A DNA stretch of 64,000 bases, from assembly GCF_014905615.1 (NCBI RefSeq), contig NZ_AQGU01000025.1, positions 806,001 through 870,000 of the forward strand. The letters run 5' to 3'. Both the position numbers and the translations under genes were made by a program. Of this stretch, positions 38,485-48,982 are shown one piece after another. Each line of letters opens with the position of its first letter. Within the stretch, counting starts at the first letter, position 1. Source of the DNA: Pseudoalteromonas aliena SW19. GTDB taxonomy: Bacteria > Pseudomonadota > Gammaproteobacteria > Enterobacterales > Alteromonadaceae. The notes under the pieces were generated by a model. That model saw nothing but the letters and a program-made list of their open reading frames with translations, did not search any database and was not told the origin of the DNA.

Positions 38485-38640
38485 ATTGCATTAAATTAGT
38501 GATCTATTATAGCGATAAGAAAATAGCTTAATAACAAGGCTAAAGTTAGGACATAGTGTTGTTCTATATAAATAATTTTTAACGCAGTTAGTGAGTTATT
38601 TAACACGCTAGAATGATCATGTTTTTAATAAAATTGGTAT
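38485..38640. repeat. TACCAAT-family palindromic repeat
   Basis: It begins TACCCATTGC and ends AAATTGGTA, with the internal AATAACAAGGCTAAA and TTTTTAACGCAGTTAG segments found in the other copies. Together with MITE copy B it fills the 342-base gap before the GGDEF-EAL gene; the right end touches that gene's stop. Confidence 0.6.
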
Positions 38641-40895
38641 TATAGTGTCTTTTCAAAGTGATCTTTGTGCCATTGCAAGTAATGATTGTGAGGCATGGGC
38701 TTTGCAATTAAATAGCCTTGAATTGAGTCAATATTCATTAATTTAAGCATTTCATATTGTGCTAATTGTTCAACACCTTCAGCCACCACCGATAAATTTA
38801 AGCTTTTACCTAAATTTATAATTGTTTGTACAATGCTAAAGCCTGTGCCGTTATCTAAAACCTTATCAATAAAGCTTTTATCTATTTTTAATTCTTTGAC
38901 CGGAAAAGCACTTAAGTGCGTTAAACAAGAATAACCGGTACCAAAGTCGTCGATGGAAAACATAAACCCTTTATCTTTTAGCTCTTCCATTTGATAAATC
39001 ATGCTGACTATATCACCAGATAACATTGACTCAGTGATTTCTAGCTTAATTTGTGATGGCAGTACATTAAAATGAGTAATGGCTTTGAGTAACTCACTTT
39101 TTAAAGTGGACGAATTAAATTGGCATTGGCTTATATTAATTGAGATGCAAAATGATTCATTAATGATTTTATTGCTACTCAATTCATTAATTAGAATACA
39201 TATATCGCGAAGTACAATATTTTGTAACTTTTGAATCAGCCCGTATTGTTCTGCTATCGGAATAAATTCATTGGGCGCTATTAACCCTTTATTCGGGTGT
39301 TCCCATCTAATAAGTGCCTCGGCCCCAACAATGTGTCCTGTGGCATTTATTTGAGGTTGAAAATACGCACAAAATTCATCACACGCTATCGCTCTTACAA
39401 TGTCTGTTTCAAGTTCAGCTTGATTCTCTAGTAAGGTTTGCAGCGCCGGATCATAAAAACTACAGCTGTTGCCTCCTTTCATTTTAGAACGGTACATAGC
39501 TGTATCAGCAAACTTTAATATATTGTCAGGAATTAAATTTATATCATCAATTAAGCAAATACCAATGCTACAACTCACCTGAAATGCTAAATTGCCAACT
39601 TCAAACTTCTCATTGAATACGCCTTGTAGTTTTTTTGCAATATTTTCTGATTCTATATTAGCGTGATTTTGTTTTTCGCCAACATGCTCTAACAAAACAA
39701 TGAATTCATCCCCTCCGACTCGTGCTAATGTACCTGAATTATTTAAAACGGCACTGAGCCGATTCGCCAATTCAATTAACACTTCATCACCTGCACTATG
39801 CCCTAGCGAATCATTAATTCTTTTAAAATTATCTAAATCTAAAAATAATAAAGCCGCCGTCTTATGAGTGTGTTTTATTTTTTCTACACATAAAGCGAGT
39901 TTATCACTTAACATTCGCCTATTGGGTAGGCCCGTGAGTGCATCAAAAAAGGCGAGCTTTTCGATTTCTTTTTCTGCATTTTTACGGATCGAAATATCTC
40001 TAGCCATCCATACAACATGCCTTTGCGATGGATTATTTGGGTGATAATGATCCAAAGGAGCTGTTCGCCCTTCAAAAGTAATTTTACCTTTTTGGGTTTC
40101 AAGCTCATATTCAAAAAATTGAACATCGTTGGTTGCTAATGTTTGCGCAATCACATCCATAACCAACAATGCCTCTCTTTCAGGAAGCGCGTCACTCACA
40201 TTTTTATTAATTATTTCCCTTGGTGATTTACACAATAAATCGTTAGAGGAACCATAAATGTCAGTGTATTTACCTTCTTCACTTAAAATTAAAATCAGAT
40301 CAGGCATAACTTTAGTGAATGCTTTAAATTTTTCATTACTTTGCTGTAAATCAGCTATCAGTTTTTTAGCATTGAGTGATTCAACATTTTTTTCTAATGC
40401 AATACTTGAAAAGTGTACAAAATAATCAATTAACTCTAAATCTTGAACTGATGGTGATTTGGCTGTCCCATGATAAATAGCAAAAGTGCCTAAAGTCTTT
40501 GATTGTGTTGAAATAATAGGTGTTGACCAACATGACTTCAAACCAAAACCCAAAGCAAGTTCTTTAAATTCTAGCCAAAGAGGAGAAACCGCAATGTCTT
40601 CAACGATGACACGACGATTAGAATAAGCGGCAGTACCACATGATCCCATGTTAGGACCGATCGCAACTCCATTTATAGCTTGGCAATATTTTTCGTCAAT
40701 ATTGGGGGCGGCACAATGAAAAAGTTGCCCATCTTTTAACGATAGAATTGAGCACTTAGCTGATTCATCTTCAATAATTTCTTCAATAGATAAACAAATG
40801 TCATTAAGAATATCATTTAGGGGAGTGCCTAATGCAATTTTAGACAAGATCCCTTGTTGATGGGATAATAACTTTCTTAACCTAGTTGTATCCAT
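38640..40895 (-). CDS. GAF-PAS-GGDEF-EAL cyclic-di-GMP signalling protein
   Basis: This is a 751-residue cytoplasmic protein with no membrane helix. A GAF domain (about 15-170) and a PAS domain with a PAC-like end (about 185-310) would sense a signal. The cyclase domain has GGDEF at 394-398 but no obvious RxxD inhibitory site. The phosphodiesterase domain has EAL at 526-528, plus the Asn (INIS), EITE, DDFGTG, LKIDKSF and AEGVE motifs needed for catalysis. Both activities look possible, so the net effect cannot be predicted. It is monocistronic. Confidence 0.92.
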   Translation of the reverse strand: MDTTRLRKLLSHQQGILSKIALGTPLNDILNDICLSIEEIIEDESAKCSILSLKDGQLFHCAAPNIDEKYCQAINGVAIGPNMGSCGTAAYSNRRVIVEDIAVSPLWLEFKELALGFGLKSCWSTPIISTQSKTLGTFAIYHGTAKSPSVQDLELIDYFVHFSSIALEKNVESLNAKKLIADLQQSNEKFKAFTKVMPDLILILSEEGKYTDIYGSSNDLLCKSPREIINKNVSDALPEREALLVMDVIAQTLATNDVQFFEYELETQKGKITFEGRTAPLDHYHPNNPSQRHVVWMARDISIRKNAEKEIEKLAFFDALTGLPNRRMLSDKLALCVEKIKHTHKTAALLFLDLDNFKRINDSLGHSAGDEVLIELANRLSAVLNNSGTLARVGGDEFIVLLEHVGEKQNHANIESENIAKKLQGVFNEKFEVGNLAFQVSCSIGICLIDDINLIPDNILKFADTAMYRSKMKGGNSCSFYDPALQTLLENQAELETDIVRAIACDEFCAYFQPQINATGHIVGAEALIRWEHPNKGLIAPNEFIPIAEQYGLIQKLQNIVLRDICILINELSSNKIINESFCISINISQCQFNSSTLKSELLKAITHFNVLPSQIKLEITESMLSGDIVSMIYQMEELKDKGFMFSIDDFGTGYSCLTHLSAFPVKELKIDKSFIDKVLDNGTGFSIVQTIINLGKSLNLSVVAEGVEQLAQYEMLKLMNIDSIQGYLIAKPMPHNHYLQWHKDHFEKTL

Positions 40896-41171
40896 ATTCC
40901 ACCATACGTATTAATTATTTTTATTCTTGATTTATAATATGTTAATTAAAGATTCACACTAGAGCTAAAGCGGTTCACCCTCAATTATTTAATGTAGCTG
41001 CCATAACCTGTAATTATAGTCATGATTTATGAGGTTTTTTAATTCCCACGAATTATATTAAGTTAATAATATACATATTGTTAATTATTGACATTAAAAT
41101 ATACATTTATGGGTACGTGATACAATTTAACAAGATGAGGTAAATTTAATACAGAAAAATACGTTCAACGC

Positions 41172-41633
41172 TTATTGACTCAGTCCTAGTTCCATAAATA
41201 CGCTTTGTGGGTTGTCTTGATAAGCTCCAAAACTGCTACATTGCTTAAAACCAAGGTTTTCGTATAACTTTATTGACTTAATTTGTTTAGGTCCAGTTTC
41301 TAACCTTATCAGCGGAATTTGTTCTTCGCCCGCATGATGCAATAAAATTTGCATAATACGACGAGACAATCCTCGATTACGGTAGTTGGGGTTTACATAA
41401 AGTCGTCGGATCTCACCGTAAGCAACTTCATCAAACTGCTTAACAATGGCCCCACATGCAATAATTCCATCTTCATTCTTTAATCCAATAGCATAAACAT
41501 TTGCATCATTGAGTTCACCAACGGTAAGCGATTGTGCTGTTGCAACAGGGTACAAAGAATTTATAAGTCGGTCGATATCAGAAAAAACATTAATCACATC
41601 CTGGTCATTTGGGTTTAAATCGACTAACTGCAT
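41172..41633 (-). CDS. GNAT-family N-acetyltransferase
   Basis: This is a 153-residue protein with the acetyl-CoA motif YVNPNYRNRGLSRRIM (about residues 81-96) and a following strand LIRLETGP. The C-terminal YENLGFKQC block is also typical. The substrate is unknown. It is a single gene with ATG start; its 276-base upstream gap is A+T-rich and holds nothing recognised. Confidence 0.82.
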   Translation of the reverse strand: MQLVDLNPNDQDVINVFSDIDRLINSLYPVATAQSLTVGELNDANVYAIGLKNEDGIIACGAIVKQFDEVAYGEIRRLYVNPNYRNRGLSRRIMQILLHHAGEEQIPLIRLETGPKQIKSIKLYENLGFKQCSSFGAYQDNPQSVFMELGLSQ

Positions 41634-41853
41634 AGAGAAAATCTCAATTTTATTTAAAAATATGTTAGCAAACTATACCGAATTGTAATAAATGAACAAC
41701 CTTGTTTAGTTTATTTATCATTGATTTGAATATTTACTTAAGATTACTTCGATATAGAGAGATGGCCTGCTGGCTATTAATTTATAATGCCTATAACAAT
41801 AGAATTGAATTAAAGAGTATTTAGTCGCCTCTAAATAGAACGAATTGTAATCC

Positions 41854-41873
41854 ACAAAGGTCAACACGCCCTA
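41854..41873 (-). repeat. stop-codon-linked short repeat, copy 2
   Basis: On the minus strand, TAGGGCGTGTTGACCTTTGT begins at the stop codon of the sulfotransferase-like gene. It matches copies at 5262 and 48980. Confidence 0.5.
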
Positions 41874-42488
41874 GTAATCAAAGTATTTTCTATGCTCTGC
41901 GCCGGCCAAATTAGAGTTAATTTTATTTGGATGTTTATACTCCTTCCAATTCGCAACTTGGCGACCAACATTTAATTTAGGAAAATCAGTGTCTCCTTCT
42001 ACTGTTTTGCCTAAAAATTGTTTTAATTTAAGTAAACTATTAGGTTCACTAACGTCAATGGCTAAAAAATCATTACGGTCTTTAAAATAGGTGAAAACAG
42101 CACGTTCGTGGTTTAAATAACACTCAGCTAATGCATTGTGGGTTAAAGGCAATGTTGCCGGAAATAAAGAATGAAAACTACGTTTGAGAATAGGATTAAA
42201 TTTACCTGTTTTTGGCTCCAAATGCGGTGCCATTTTCTGAAGTAGCATGGTGATTGAAGGTACCCATTTATCTACATCTCGGCTTAGATAAATAAATTTT
42301 GCGCCAGGAAATAACGTATCTAAATGCATATAATCACTGAAACAAGGCGCATCTGATACAGCATCTGCCATCTCGAATGCTTTTTTGGTAAACGCGGTGT
42401 GCGCTACTAACAACCCCATTTCTAACAAGGCTACACTAATACTGGTAGTACCGGTTCTTGGCAAACCAATGATAAATATTTTAGACAT
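41871..42488 (-). CDS. sulfotransferase-family protein
   Basis: This is a 205-residue protein from ATG 42488 (a preceding TTG is in frame). The N-terminal GLPRTGTTSIS is the 5'-phosphosulfate loop that binds PAPS, and the later FIYLSRDVDKWVPS carries the 3'-phosphate-binding Arg/Ser pattern. The acceptor is unknown; related bacterial proteins act on lipids or saccharides. It stands alone, between a MITE and a repeat-associated stop, suggesting an accessory gene. Confidence 0.75.
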   Translation of the reverse strand: MSKIFIIGLPRTGTTSISVALLEMGLLVAHTAFTKKAFEMADAVSDAPCFSDYMHLDTLFPGAKFIYLSRDVDKWVPSITMLLQKMAPHLEPKTGKFNPILKRSFHSLFPATLPLTHNALAECYLNHERAVFTYFKDRNDFLAIDVSEPNSLLKLKQFLGKTVEGDTDFPKLNVGRQVANWKEYKHPNKINSNLAGAEHRKYFDY

Positions 42489-42581
42489 CAAACGTTACTC
42501 GTTTTAAAACAGCAACGTATTATTACATGTTTGCCATACGACCATAAATAAATTAACAACGATTGTTGTAAATTGATAAGT

Positions 42582-42732
42582 AACCTGAACTCTAGTTAAG
42601 AGATTTATTAACATATTGAACCATAATGATATTTAAATTTATTTTTCTCTAGCTAGAGATTCTCAGTAAATTCAACGCAGTTAGCGCTGATAATAGCTGC
42701 TCGAGATAGATTTATTATCCAGAGTTCAGGTT
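42582..42732 (+). mobile_element. MITE-like element, copy C (151 bp, internally deleted)
   Basis: The ends are AACCTGAACTCT and AGAGTTCAGGTT, perfect over 12 bases. It is flanked by the 4-bp direct repeat AAGT (42578-42581, 42733-42736). Relative to copy A, about 45 internal bases (the AAAACAAGGCGAATTTACGC region) are missing. Confidence 0.85.
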
Positions 42733-42749
42733 AAGTATCAATGAAGCAG

Positions 42750-42763
42750 CCAGAATTCAGGTT
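42750..42763. repeat. solitary MITE terminus
   Basis: CCAGAATTCAGGTT resembles the MITE right end (CCAGAGTTCAGGTT) with one mismatch. It lies 18 bases past copy C, with no left end of its own: the remnant of an older copy. Confidence 0.45.
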
Positions 42764-42884
42764 ATTTAACTTTATTACTTTGTATCTTAATACGTAAAAT
42801 TAAACACTTTGTTACTTAAAAATACTGTTCAAAAAAGCTCAGCTACTTATACTAGCCTCAGTAGTAAACATTTTTGAGGTTGCT

Positions 42885-43613
42885 GTGCAGATCACACAAG
42901 GTATGGAATATTTTTTTTCAGGTTTTAAATTAATTAGTCAAAAAGGATTAAAGCGCTTTGTTTTGATCCCGCTGTTAATTAATATTTTACTTTTTGGTAG
43001 CTCGCTGTTTTTTTTATTTGGATGGCTAAGCGACAGCTTCAGTTACATTAATAATATGCTTCCTGAGTGGTTAAGTTGGCTTGAATGGTTAATGTGGCCT
43101 ATTGCTATATTAATCGTTTTATTTAGCTACAGCATGCTATTTACGGTGATCACCAACTTTATTGCAGCCCCCTTTAACGCTTTATTGAGCGAAAAAGTGG
43201 AGCTTTATTTAACAGGTCAAAAAATTAATGATGATGGTTTTGCCGATTTAGTTAAAGACGTACCTCGTATGCTTGCCCGTGAATGGACAAAGTTGTGCTA
43301 TTACCTACCACGCGCAATTGGCTTTTTTATATTACTGTGGATATTACCTGTTATTGGGCAAGTACTGTGGGTACTATTTACCTGCTGGATGTTCGCTGTG
43401 CAATATGAAGACTATGCATTCGATAACCATAAAGTTAGCTTTAAACACATGAAAGATGATTTAAAAAGCAAACAAGGTTTGTCGTATGGGTTTGGCTTTG
43501 CCGTTATGTTATTAACAACCATACCATTTATAAATTTAATCGTAATGCCGGTAGCGGTATGCGGCGCAACTCGCTTATGGGTTGATAATTACAGGTCTAA
43601 ATATCGTAATTAA
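42885..43613 (+). CDS. cysZ: sulfate transporter CysZ
   Basis: This is a 242-residue inner-membrane protein with about four long hydrophobic regions, imported-sulfate channel family. The GTG start is chosen because TGAGG lies 7 bases upstream. Typical segments are FVLIPLLINILLF, NFIAAPFNALLSEKVE and PIFGH-like IPFINLIVMPVAVCGATRLWV. It would feed sulfate to cysteine synthesis. It converges on rlmM at a shared terminator. Confidence 0.9.
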   Translation: MQITQGMEYFFSGFKLISQKGLKRFVLIPLLINILLFGSSLFFLFGWLSDSFSYINNMLPEWLSWLEWLMWPIAILIVLFSYSMLFTVITNFIAAPFNALLSEKVELYLTGQKINDDGFADLVKDVPRMLAREWTKLCYYLPRAIGFFILLWILPVIGQVLWVLFTCWMFAVQYEDYAFDNHKVSFKHMKDDLKSKQGLSYGFGFAVMLLTTIPFINLIVMPVAVCGATRLWVDNYRSKYRN

Positions 43614-43619
43614 ATCTAT

Positions 43620-43645
43620 AAAAATGGGTCAAGTGACCCATTTTT
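43620..43645. terminator. bidirectional intrinsic terminator (cysZ / rlmM)
   Basis: AAAAATGGGTCA, AG, TGACCCATTTTT: a perfect stem with A and T runs, 7 bases after the cysZ stop. Confidence 0.9.
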
Positions 43646-43659
43646 ATTGCTAATAAAGC

Positions 43660-44745
43660 TTAGCTGTATAGATTTTGTGGCACCTTAATAACGTTTAAAT
43701 GAACCGTTATTTCCTCACGATCATGATACAAATGCTTAGCTTGCAACTCATAATTAATACCCTGTTTTTCAAGTTCTTTTCGGATCATTGAGAGGCATTC
43801 GTAAACACTATCAAAGCGTTTTTTCATCGGTAACTTTAAGTTAAATATAAATTCTTTTGCATAGGCGTTCACGGCCCAGTCAATCATTAACGTGGTCACC
43901 TTAGTTGGTTTTTCTACCATGTCACAGACTAACCACGTGATGTTTCTTTTTTCTGGGCGATATTTAAAGCCATCAGCTCTAAAGTGCTTAACTTGCCCTG
44001 TTTCCATTAAATCATCGTTCATTGGGCCATTATCAATCGCGCTTACAAACATGCCTCGACGTACAAGCTGATAGGTCCAACCACCTGGGCATGCACCTAA
44101 ATCAACGCTGCGCATACCCGCTGCCACGCGTGACTCGCGTTGTTGTTCAGGAATAAACACATTAAATGCTTCATCTAGCTTTAACGTTGAACGACTTGGT
44201 GCATCACTTGGCATACGTAAACGTAAAATACCCATAAAAAATGGAGAATTATTAAAGCTATAAGAGTAACCCACGTAAGCCGTGTTATTTGTTAAAAACA
44301 TAACATGCATTACTGGACGATTTGCTTTTGGTTCACGTAATACTGTGTTTTGTTTTTCAAGCGCTTTTTTTAGCGGGGTTGATATTTTTTTACAAAACGT
44401 TAAAAGCTCTTTACCTTCGTTTGTATCAGGTGTTTCAACGCGTAATTCAGAGCACAGTGTAAACTCTTTTGCAGCTTCAACTACCGCGCCTACACGATCC
44501 TCTACTGGCATGTTTTCTAGTAATGTACCGGCAAACCATTGGCGTGCAAACACCATATTTTTAAAATCGACTTTTTTGATTATTTCGTCGCTGTGATGCG
44601 CTTCAAAGCATTCATAAACAACGTAACCTGTATTTGGTTTTGCTTTTACATAACCTGCAAACCCTTGCTCGGCAGCGTGAAATGTTATTTCAGCAGCGGC
44701 ATCGTTTTCAAAACCATTACGACAGTAAATCACAACACTAGACAT
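43660..44745 (-). CDS. rlmM: 23S rRNA C2498 2'-O-methyltransferase RlmM
   Basis: This is a 361-residue enzyme that methylates C2498 in the peptidyl transferase region. It has an N-terminal THUMP-like part (1-170). The Rossmann domain has SAM motif SVDLGACPGGWTYQL, and the following segments FRADGFKYRP, WLVCDMVEKPTK and FNLKLPMKKRFD supply the K-D-K-E catalytic residues. Length is close to E. coli RlmM (366). It follows gcvA and the DUF423 gene on the same strand, as in enterobacteria. Confidence 0.95.
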   Translation of the reverse strand: MSSVVIYCRNGFENDAAAEITFHAAEQGFAGYVKAKPNTGYVVYECFEAHHSDEIIKKVDFKNMVFARQWFAGTLLENMPVEDRVGAVVEAAKEFTLCSELRVETPDTNEGKELLTFCKKISTPLKKALEKQNTVLREPKANRPVMHVMFLTNNTAYVGYSYSFNNSPFFMGILRLRMPSDAPSRSTLKLDEAFNVFIPEQQRESRVAAGMRSVDLGACPGGWTYQLVRRGMFVSAIDNGPMNDDLMETGQVKHFRADGFKYRPEKRNITWLVCDMVEKPTKVTTLMIDWAVNAYAKEFIFNLKLPMKKRFDSVYECLSMIRKELEKQGINYELQAKHLYHDREEITVHLNVIKVPQNLYS

Positions 44746-44762
44746 ATTAACCCTTAAACTCT

Positions 44763-45131
44763 TTAAAACTTAAATCGTGCAACTTGCACTAAAATAACAA
44801 TCCAACCAATAATAAAGCACAACCCACCAATTGGTGTTATTGGCCCTAGCCATTTCATCTCCGTTAGAGCAAGTAAATATAAACTGCCACTAAAAAGTAG
44901 TGTGCCTGTTATAAAAAAACCACCAGCCCAGCTCAGATTTATGCCCCACTTAATTAAAATGGCAACCGTAATAAGCGCAAGTCCATGCACCATTTGATAC
45001 TCAGCGGCGGTTTTAAATACTCCCAACGAATACTCCGATAAACGACTTTTTAAACCATGAGCCGCAAATGCACCTAACATGACCGAAAACATACAAAAAA
45101 GACTGCCCGCCATCAAAAATAACTTAACCAT
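44763..45131 (-). CDS. ygdD: DUF423 (YgdD-like) membrane protein
   Basis: This is a 122-residue protein with four membrane helices. The opening FLMAGSLFCMFSVMLGAFAAHGLK is the family signature. Its ATG shares one base with the upstream stop (TAATG), showing translational coupling with the hydrolase gene. The function is unknown. The order gcvA, ygdD, rlmM is kept apart from the inserted hydrolase. Confidence 0.88.
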   Translation of the reverse strand: MVKLFLMAGSLFCMFSVMLGAFAAHGLKSRLSEYSLGVFKTAAEYQMVHGLALITVAILIKWGINLSWAGGFFITGTLLFSGSLYLLALTEMKWLGPITPIGGLCFIIGWIVILVQVARFKF

Positions 45132-45778
45132 TAATTACTCTCTAAATTTGAATCCAAATTGTTTTTAATAAACTCAACTGCGCCAAGGGCAGCAGTTTCT
45201 CTATTTTGTAACTCAGTAACACCACTTTTTTTACGAGGTTTAAGTGAGTGATCACCGTCAGTTAACCATATATATTGAGGCTGCATAGGCATAGCCATTG
45301 TTGCAAGCTCCTCGCGGGTACCAAATGTATCTCGCTCGCCTTGCAGTACTAAAAATGGACAAACAACATCCGCAAAGTGATCAGTGCGAAGCTTTTCAGG
45401 CTTACCAGGAGGATGAAACGGGTAGCCAAACGCAAGTACACCTAAAACTGGGTGCTCTGTCGTACACGCAAGCATGGATGCCATTCGCCCCCCCATAGAC
45501 TTACCTCCAATAAATAACGGAACGTTTGGCTGAATGTGGTTAAGTATTTGCTCAAAATAACTGAGTAATTTGGGTGCTCGCTCAGGCGGCCTGCGCTTAT
45601 TCGTTTGTTTGGCTATTTGCATATATTCAAAATCAAATAAGCCAACATCTACGCCCTGATCACTGATTAATTTAGCCATTTGCTGCATAAAGTCAGAGTC
45701 ACTGCCTGCACCTGCGCCATGGGCAAATATAAATTGTGCAAAAGCAGTCTGCTTAGTACTTTTAAACCATTCAATCAT
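45131..45778 (-). CDS. KANL3/Tex30-type alpha/beta hydrolase
   Basis: This is a 215-residue protein from ATG 45778, one base after the gcvA stop (an in-frame TTG at 45802 lies inside gcvA). The nucleophile elbow is GGKSMGGRMAS (GxSxG type). The FIFAHGAGAGSDSDFM opening resembles the oxyanion loop, and DGDHSLKPRK near the C-terminus supplies the His. The family label is Tex30/KANL3-like hydrolase with no known substrate. The placement suggests coupled translation in the gcvA-rlmM transcript. Confidence 0.8.
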   Translation of the reverse strand: MIEWFKSTKQTAFAQFIFAHGAGAGSDSDFMQQMAKLISDQGVDVGLFDFEYMQIAKQTNKRRPPERAPKLLSYFEQILNHIQPNVPLFIGGKSMGGRMASMLACTTEHPVLGVLAFGYPFHPPGKPEKLRTDHFADVVCPFLVLQGERDTFGTREELATMAMPMQPQYIWLTDGDHSLKPRKKSGVTELQNRETAALGAVEFIKNNLDSNLESN

Positions 45779-45779
45779 A

Positions 45780-46676
45780 TTAATATTCTTGCTCTTGCTC
45801 AACTAAACTCAACATCCACTCTTTAAAGGATACTATTTTACCTAGCTCTGTTTGTGATTCTCTAAGGACTAAATAATAGGCGTTTTTACTTTCAAGACTG
45901 TGATTAAATGGGATCACTAAGCGCCCCGCGTCAATGTCAGGTTTAGCTAACACACTGTTACCAATTGCAACTCCTTGCCCGTGCACAGCAGCTTGCAACA
46001 CCATAGAAGAGTGACTAAAAATAGGTCCTTGGTTAACTTGAACGTTGCGCACACCGGCCGTTTTCATCCACGTTTTCCAATTTTTACGTGTGGTATCGTG
46101 CAATAAAGTGTGTTGTGCTAAATCGCTAGGCTGATCAAGCGGCTTTGGACCGCTCAACAACATCGGGCTGCACAAAGGGACTAAATATTCAGTATGCAAC
46201 TTATACGTTTGTACACCGCTCCAATGACCGCGACCATAATAAATCGCCACATCAACATCATCTGTTAATGAGTTTTCGTCTTGGTCTTGTGCTTTGATCC
46301 GTACGTCAATCTCGGGATGTAACTCATTAAATAAACTTAAGCGTGGCACCAGCCATTGAATTGCAAAACTTGGAGTTAAACTTACCGTTAATGATCCCTT
46401 AGCCCCTCGGGCTAATAACTTTTCAGTTGCATCAATAAGCTGTGTAAAAATCTCTTTAATATCGAGGAAGTAACCTTGCCCCTCTTCGGTTAATAATAAC
46501 GAGCGATTTTTACGTAAAAACAGCTTTAATCCTAAATGTTCTTCAAGTGTTTTTATTTGATGACTGACAGCCGCTTGCGTTACATAAAGCTCTTCCGCCG
46601 CTTTTGTAAAACTTAAATGACGCGCTGCCGCTTCAAAAGCTTTTAGTGCGTTTAATGGAGGTACCCGTCTTGACAT
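45780..46676 (-). CDS. gcvA: LysR-type regulator GcvA
   Basis: This is a 298-residue protein. The winged helix-turn-helix occupies residues 1-62 (PPLNALKAFEAAARHLSFTKAAEELYVTQAAVSHQIK), and the effector-binding domain covers about 90-295. Close likeness to E. coli GcvA (SVLPSFAIQWLVPRLSLFNE, YGRGHW, GPIFSHSSMVLQAA) supports the name. GcvA controls the glycine cleavage genes and gcvB in E. coli; no gcvB-like RNA is seen next to it here. ATG 46676 is chosen over an in-frame TTG at 46685. Confidence 0.9.
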   Translation of the reverse strand: MSRRVPPLNALKAFEAAARHLSFTKAAEELYVTQAAVSHQIKTLEEHLGLKLFLRKNRSLLLTEEGQGYFLDIKEIFTQLIDATEKLLARGAKGSLTVSLTPSFAIQWLVPRLSLFNELHPEIDVRIKAQDQDENSLTDDVDVAIYYGRGHWSGVQTYKLHTEYLVPLCSPMLLSGPKPLDQPSDLAQHTLLHDTTRKNWKTWMKTAGVRNVQVNQGPIFSHSSMVLQAAVHGQGVAIGNSVLAKPDIDAGRLVIPFNHSLESKNAYYLVLRESQTELGKIVSFKEWMLSLVEQEQEY

Positions 46677-46753
46677 GATAACCAAGCTTAGAATTAGTTT
46701 TTCTTATGCGGTGAATTATATACCTATGCTGAGAAAGAGTATATTTAAGGTGT

Positions 46754-46780
46754 AAAAAAAGCGACCTAAGTCGCTTTTAA
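46754..46780 (-). terminator. terminator after kdsA
   Basis: On the minus strand, AAAAGCGACTTAGGTCGC is followed by seven T, 20 bases after the kdsA stop. It ends the hemA-kdsA run. Confidence 0.9.
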
Positions 46781-46799
46781 ATATAACCCGAACATAGAA

Positions 46800-47663
<864 letters not shown>

Positions 47664-48917
47664 TTATGGTGCAACTGCTTGCATCATTAATCCACAAAAA
47701 TAAGCCATATACGTACCCACGCCATAACCAAGTACAGCTAATAATACACCCACTGGTGCAAGCGACGGATGAAATGCTGATGCAACAATAGGCGCTGAAG
47801 CGGCTCCGCCCACATTAGCTTGTGAGCCCACTGCCATATAAAATAATGGTGCTTTAATTAGTTTAGCAACTAATAACATTAAGCTTGCATGCACCAGCAT
47901 CCAAATAGCCCCCACTAAAAACAAGCCAGGATTATCAAAAATGGCGGTTACATTCATATGCAAACCAATCGCAGCAACTAAAATATATAAAAAGCTAGAG
48001 GCCACTTTTGAAGCACCAAACGCTTCTATTTGCCTCACTTTAGTAAACGATAAACTAATACCAATTGTCGTTGATATAACTATTAACCAAAAGAACTTAC
48101 TGTTTAAGCTGTATTCTTTTGCCCATTCATAGGTGCTACCAAAATAAGGTCCAAGAAAGTCAGCGCAAAAATGCGCAAAACCAGTAATACCAAATGCAAT
48201 AGCAAGCAACACCATATAATCATTAAGTGTTGGTATACGAGCATGTTCTGCATGGTACGCTTCTATCCGACGTTTTAAACCTTCAATTGCGCTGGTATCT
48301 GCACCAATTGCGGCATCAATTTTTTTATGATTTGCTGCCATTAATAATAAAACAGCCATCCAAATATTTGCCACGATAATATCAACCGTCACCATAACAG
48401 AAAAGATATCTCCCCCGACTTCAAACATCTCTTTCATAGAAGCTTGGTTTGCACCACCACCAATCCAGCTACCAGCAACCGTTGTCATACCGCGCCAAAC
48501 AGCATCAGGACCGTGGCCACCAACAATACTCGGATCAACAGCACTGACGACTAAAATAGCTAGAGGCCCACCTATAACGATACCCAAGGTACCGACTAGA
48601 AACATAATAAGTGCTTTAGGGCCTAAATTAAGTATGGCTTTTAAATCAATGCTAATGGTAAGAAGTATTAAACAGGCAGGCAGTAAATAGCGCGAAGCTA
48701 CATAATAAACATTCGACTTATTGCCATCAACAATACCGAATGTATTGAGCAATGATGGTAAAAAGTAACAAAGTAATAAAGCGGGTACGTATTTATAAAA
48801 GGTTTTTAGGGCTGGGCGTTCGCTGCTCGAGGTTTTAAAAATAAACCCTAAAATAACAGCAAGTAAACCAAGTACAACGGCATCATTGGTGATTAATGCG
48901 CTTTGAGCTTCAACCAT
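47664..48917 (-). CDS. DUF819-family membrane protein
   Basis: This is a 417-residue integral membrane protein with about ten to twelve helices. Glycine-rich segments such as GSWIGGGANQASMKEM and AVGSQANVGGAASAP (near the start and end) make a two-fold repeat, as in secondary transporters. The family (DUF819, YjcL-like) has no firm substrate. It lies between sirB1 and kdsA in the same operon-like run; a link to KDO or carbon metabolism is only guessed from position. Confidence 0.82.
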   Translation of the reverse strand: MVEAQSALITNDAVVLGLLAVILGFIFKTSSSERPALKTFYKYVPALLLCYFLPSLLNTFGIVDGNKSNVYYVASRYLLPACLILLTISIDLKAILNLGPKALIMFLVGTLGIVIGGPLAILVVSAVDPSIVGGHGPDAVWRGMTTVAGSWIGGGANQASMKEMFEVGGDIFSVMVTVDIIVANIWMAVLLLMAANHKKIDAAIGADTSAIEGLKRRIEAYHAEHARIPTLNDYMVLLAIAFGITGFAHFCADFLGPYFGSTYEWAKEYSLNSKFFWLIVISTTIGISLSFTKVRQIEAFGASKVASSFLYILVAAIGLHMNVTAIFDNPGLFLVGAIWMLVHASLMLLVAKLIKAPLFYMAVGSQANVGGAASAPIVASAFHPSLAPVGVLLAVLGYGVGTYMAYFCGLMMQAVAP

Positions 48918-48962
48918 AACTATTCCTATTCTGTAGATGTATTAATCTTTCAACATCAATTT

Positions 48963-48982
48963 TGAAAGGTCAACACACCTCA
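48963..48982 (-). repeat. stop-codon-linked short repeat, copy 3
   Basis: On the minus strand, TGAGGTGTGTTGACCTTTCA begins at the stop codon of the sirB1 gene (one mismatch from the other two copies in the GCGTGTTGACC core). Confidence 0.45.

Noticed and set aside
46677-46753. gcvB small RNA beside gcvA
   Set aside because: The spacer to kdsA is short and contains only a promoter-sized region and the kdsA terminator.
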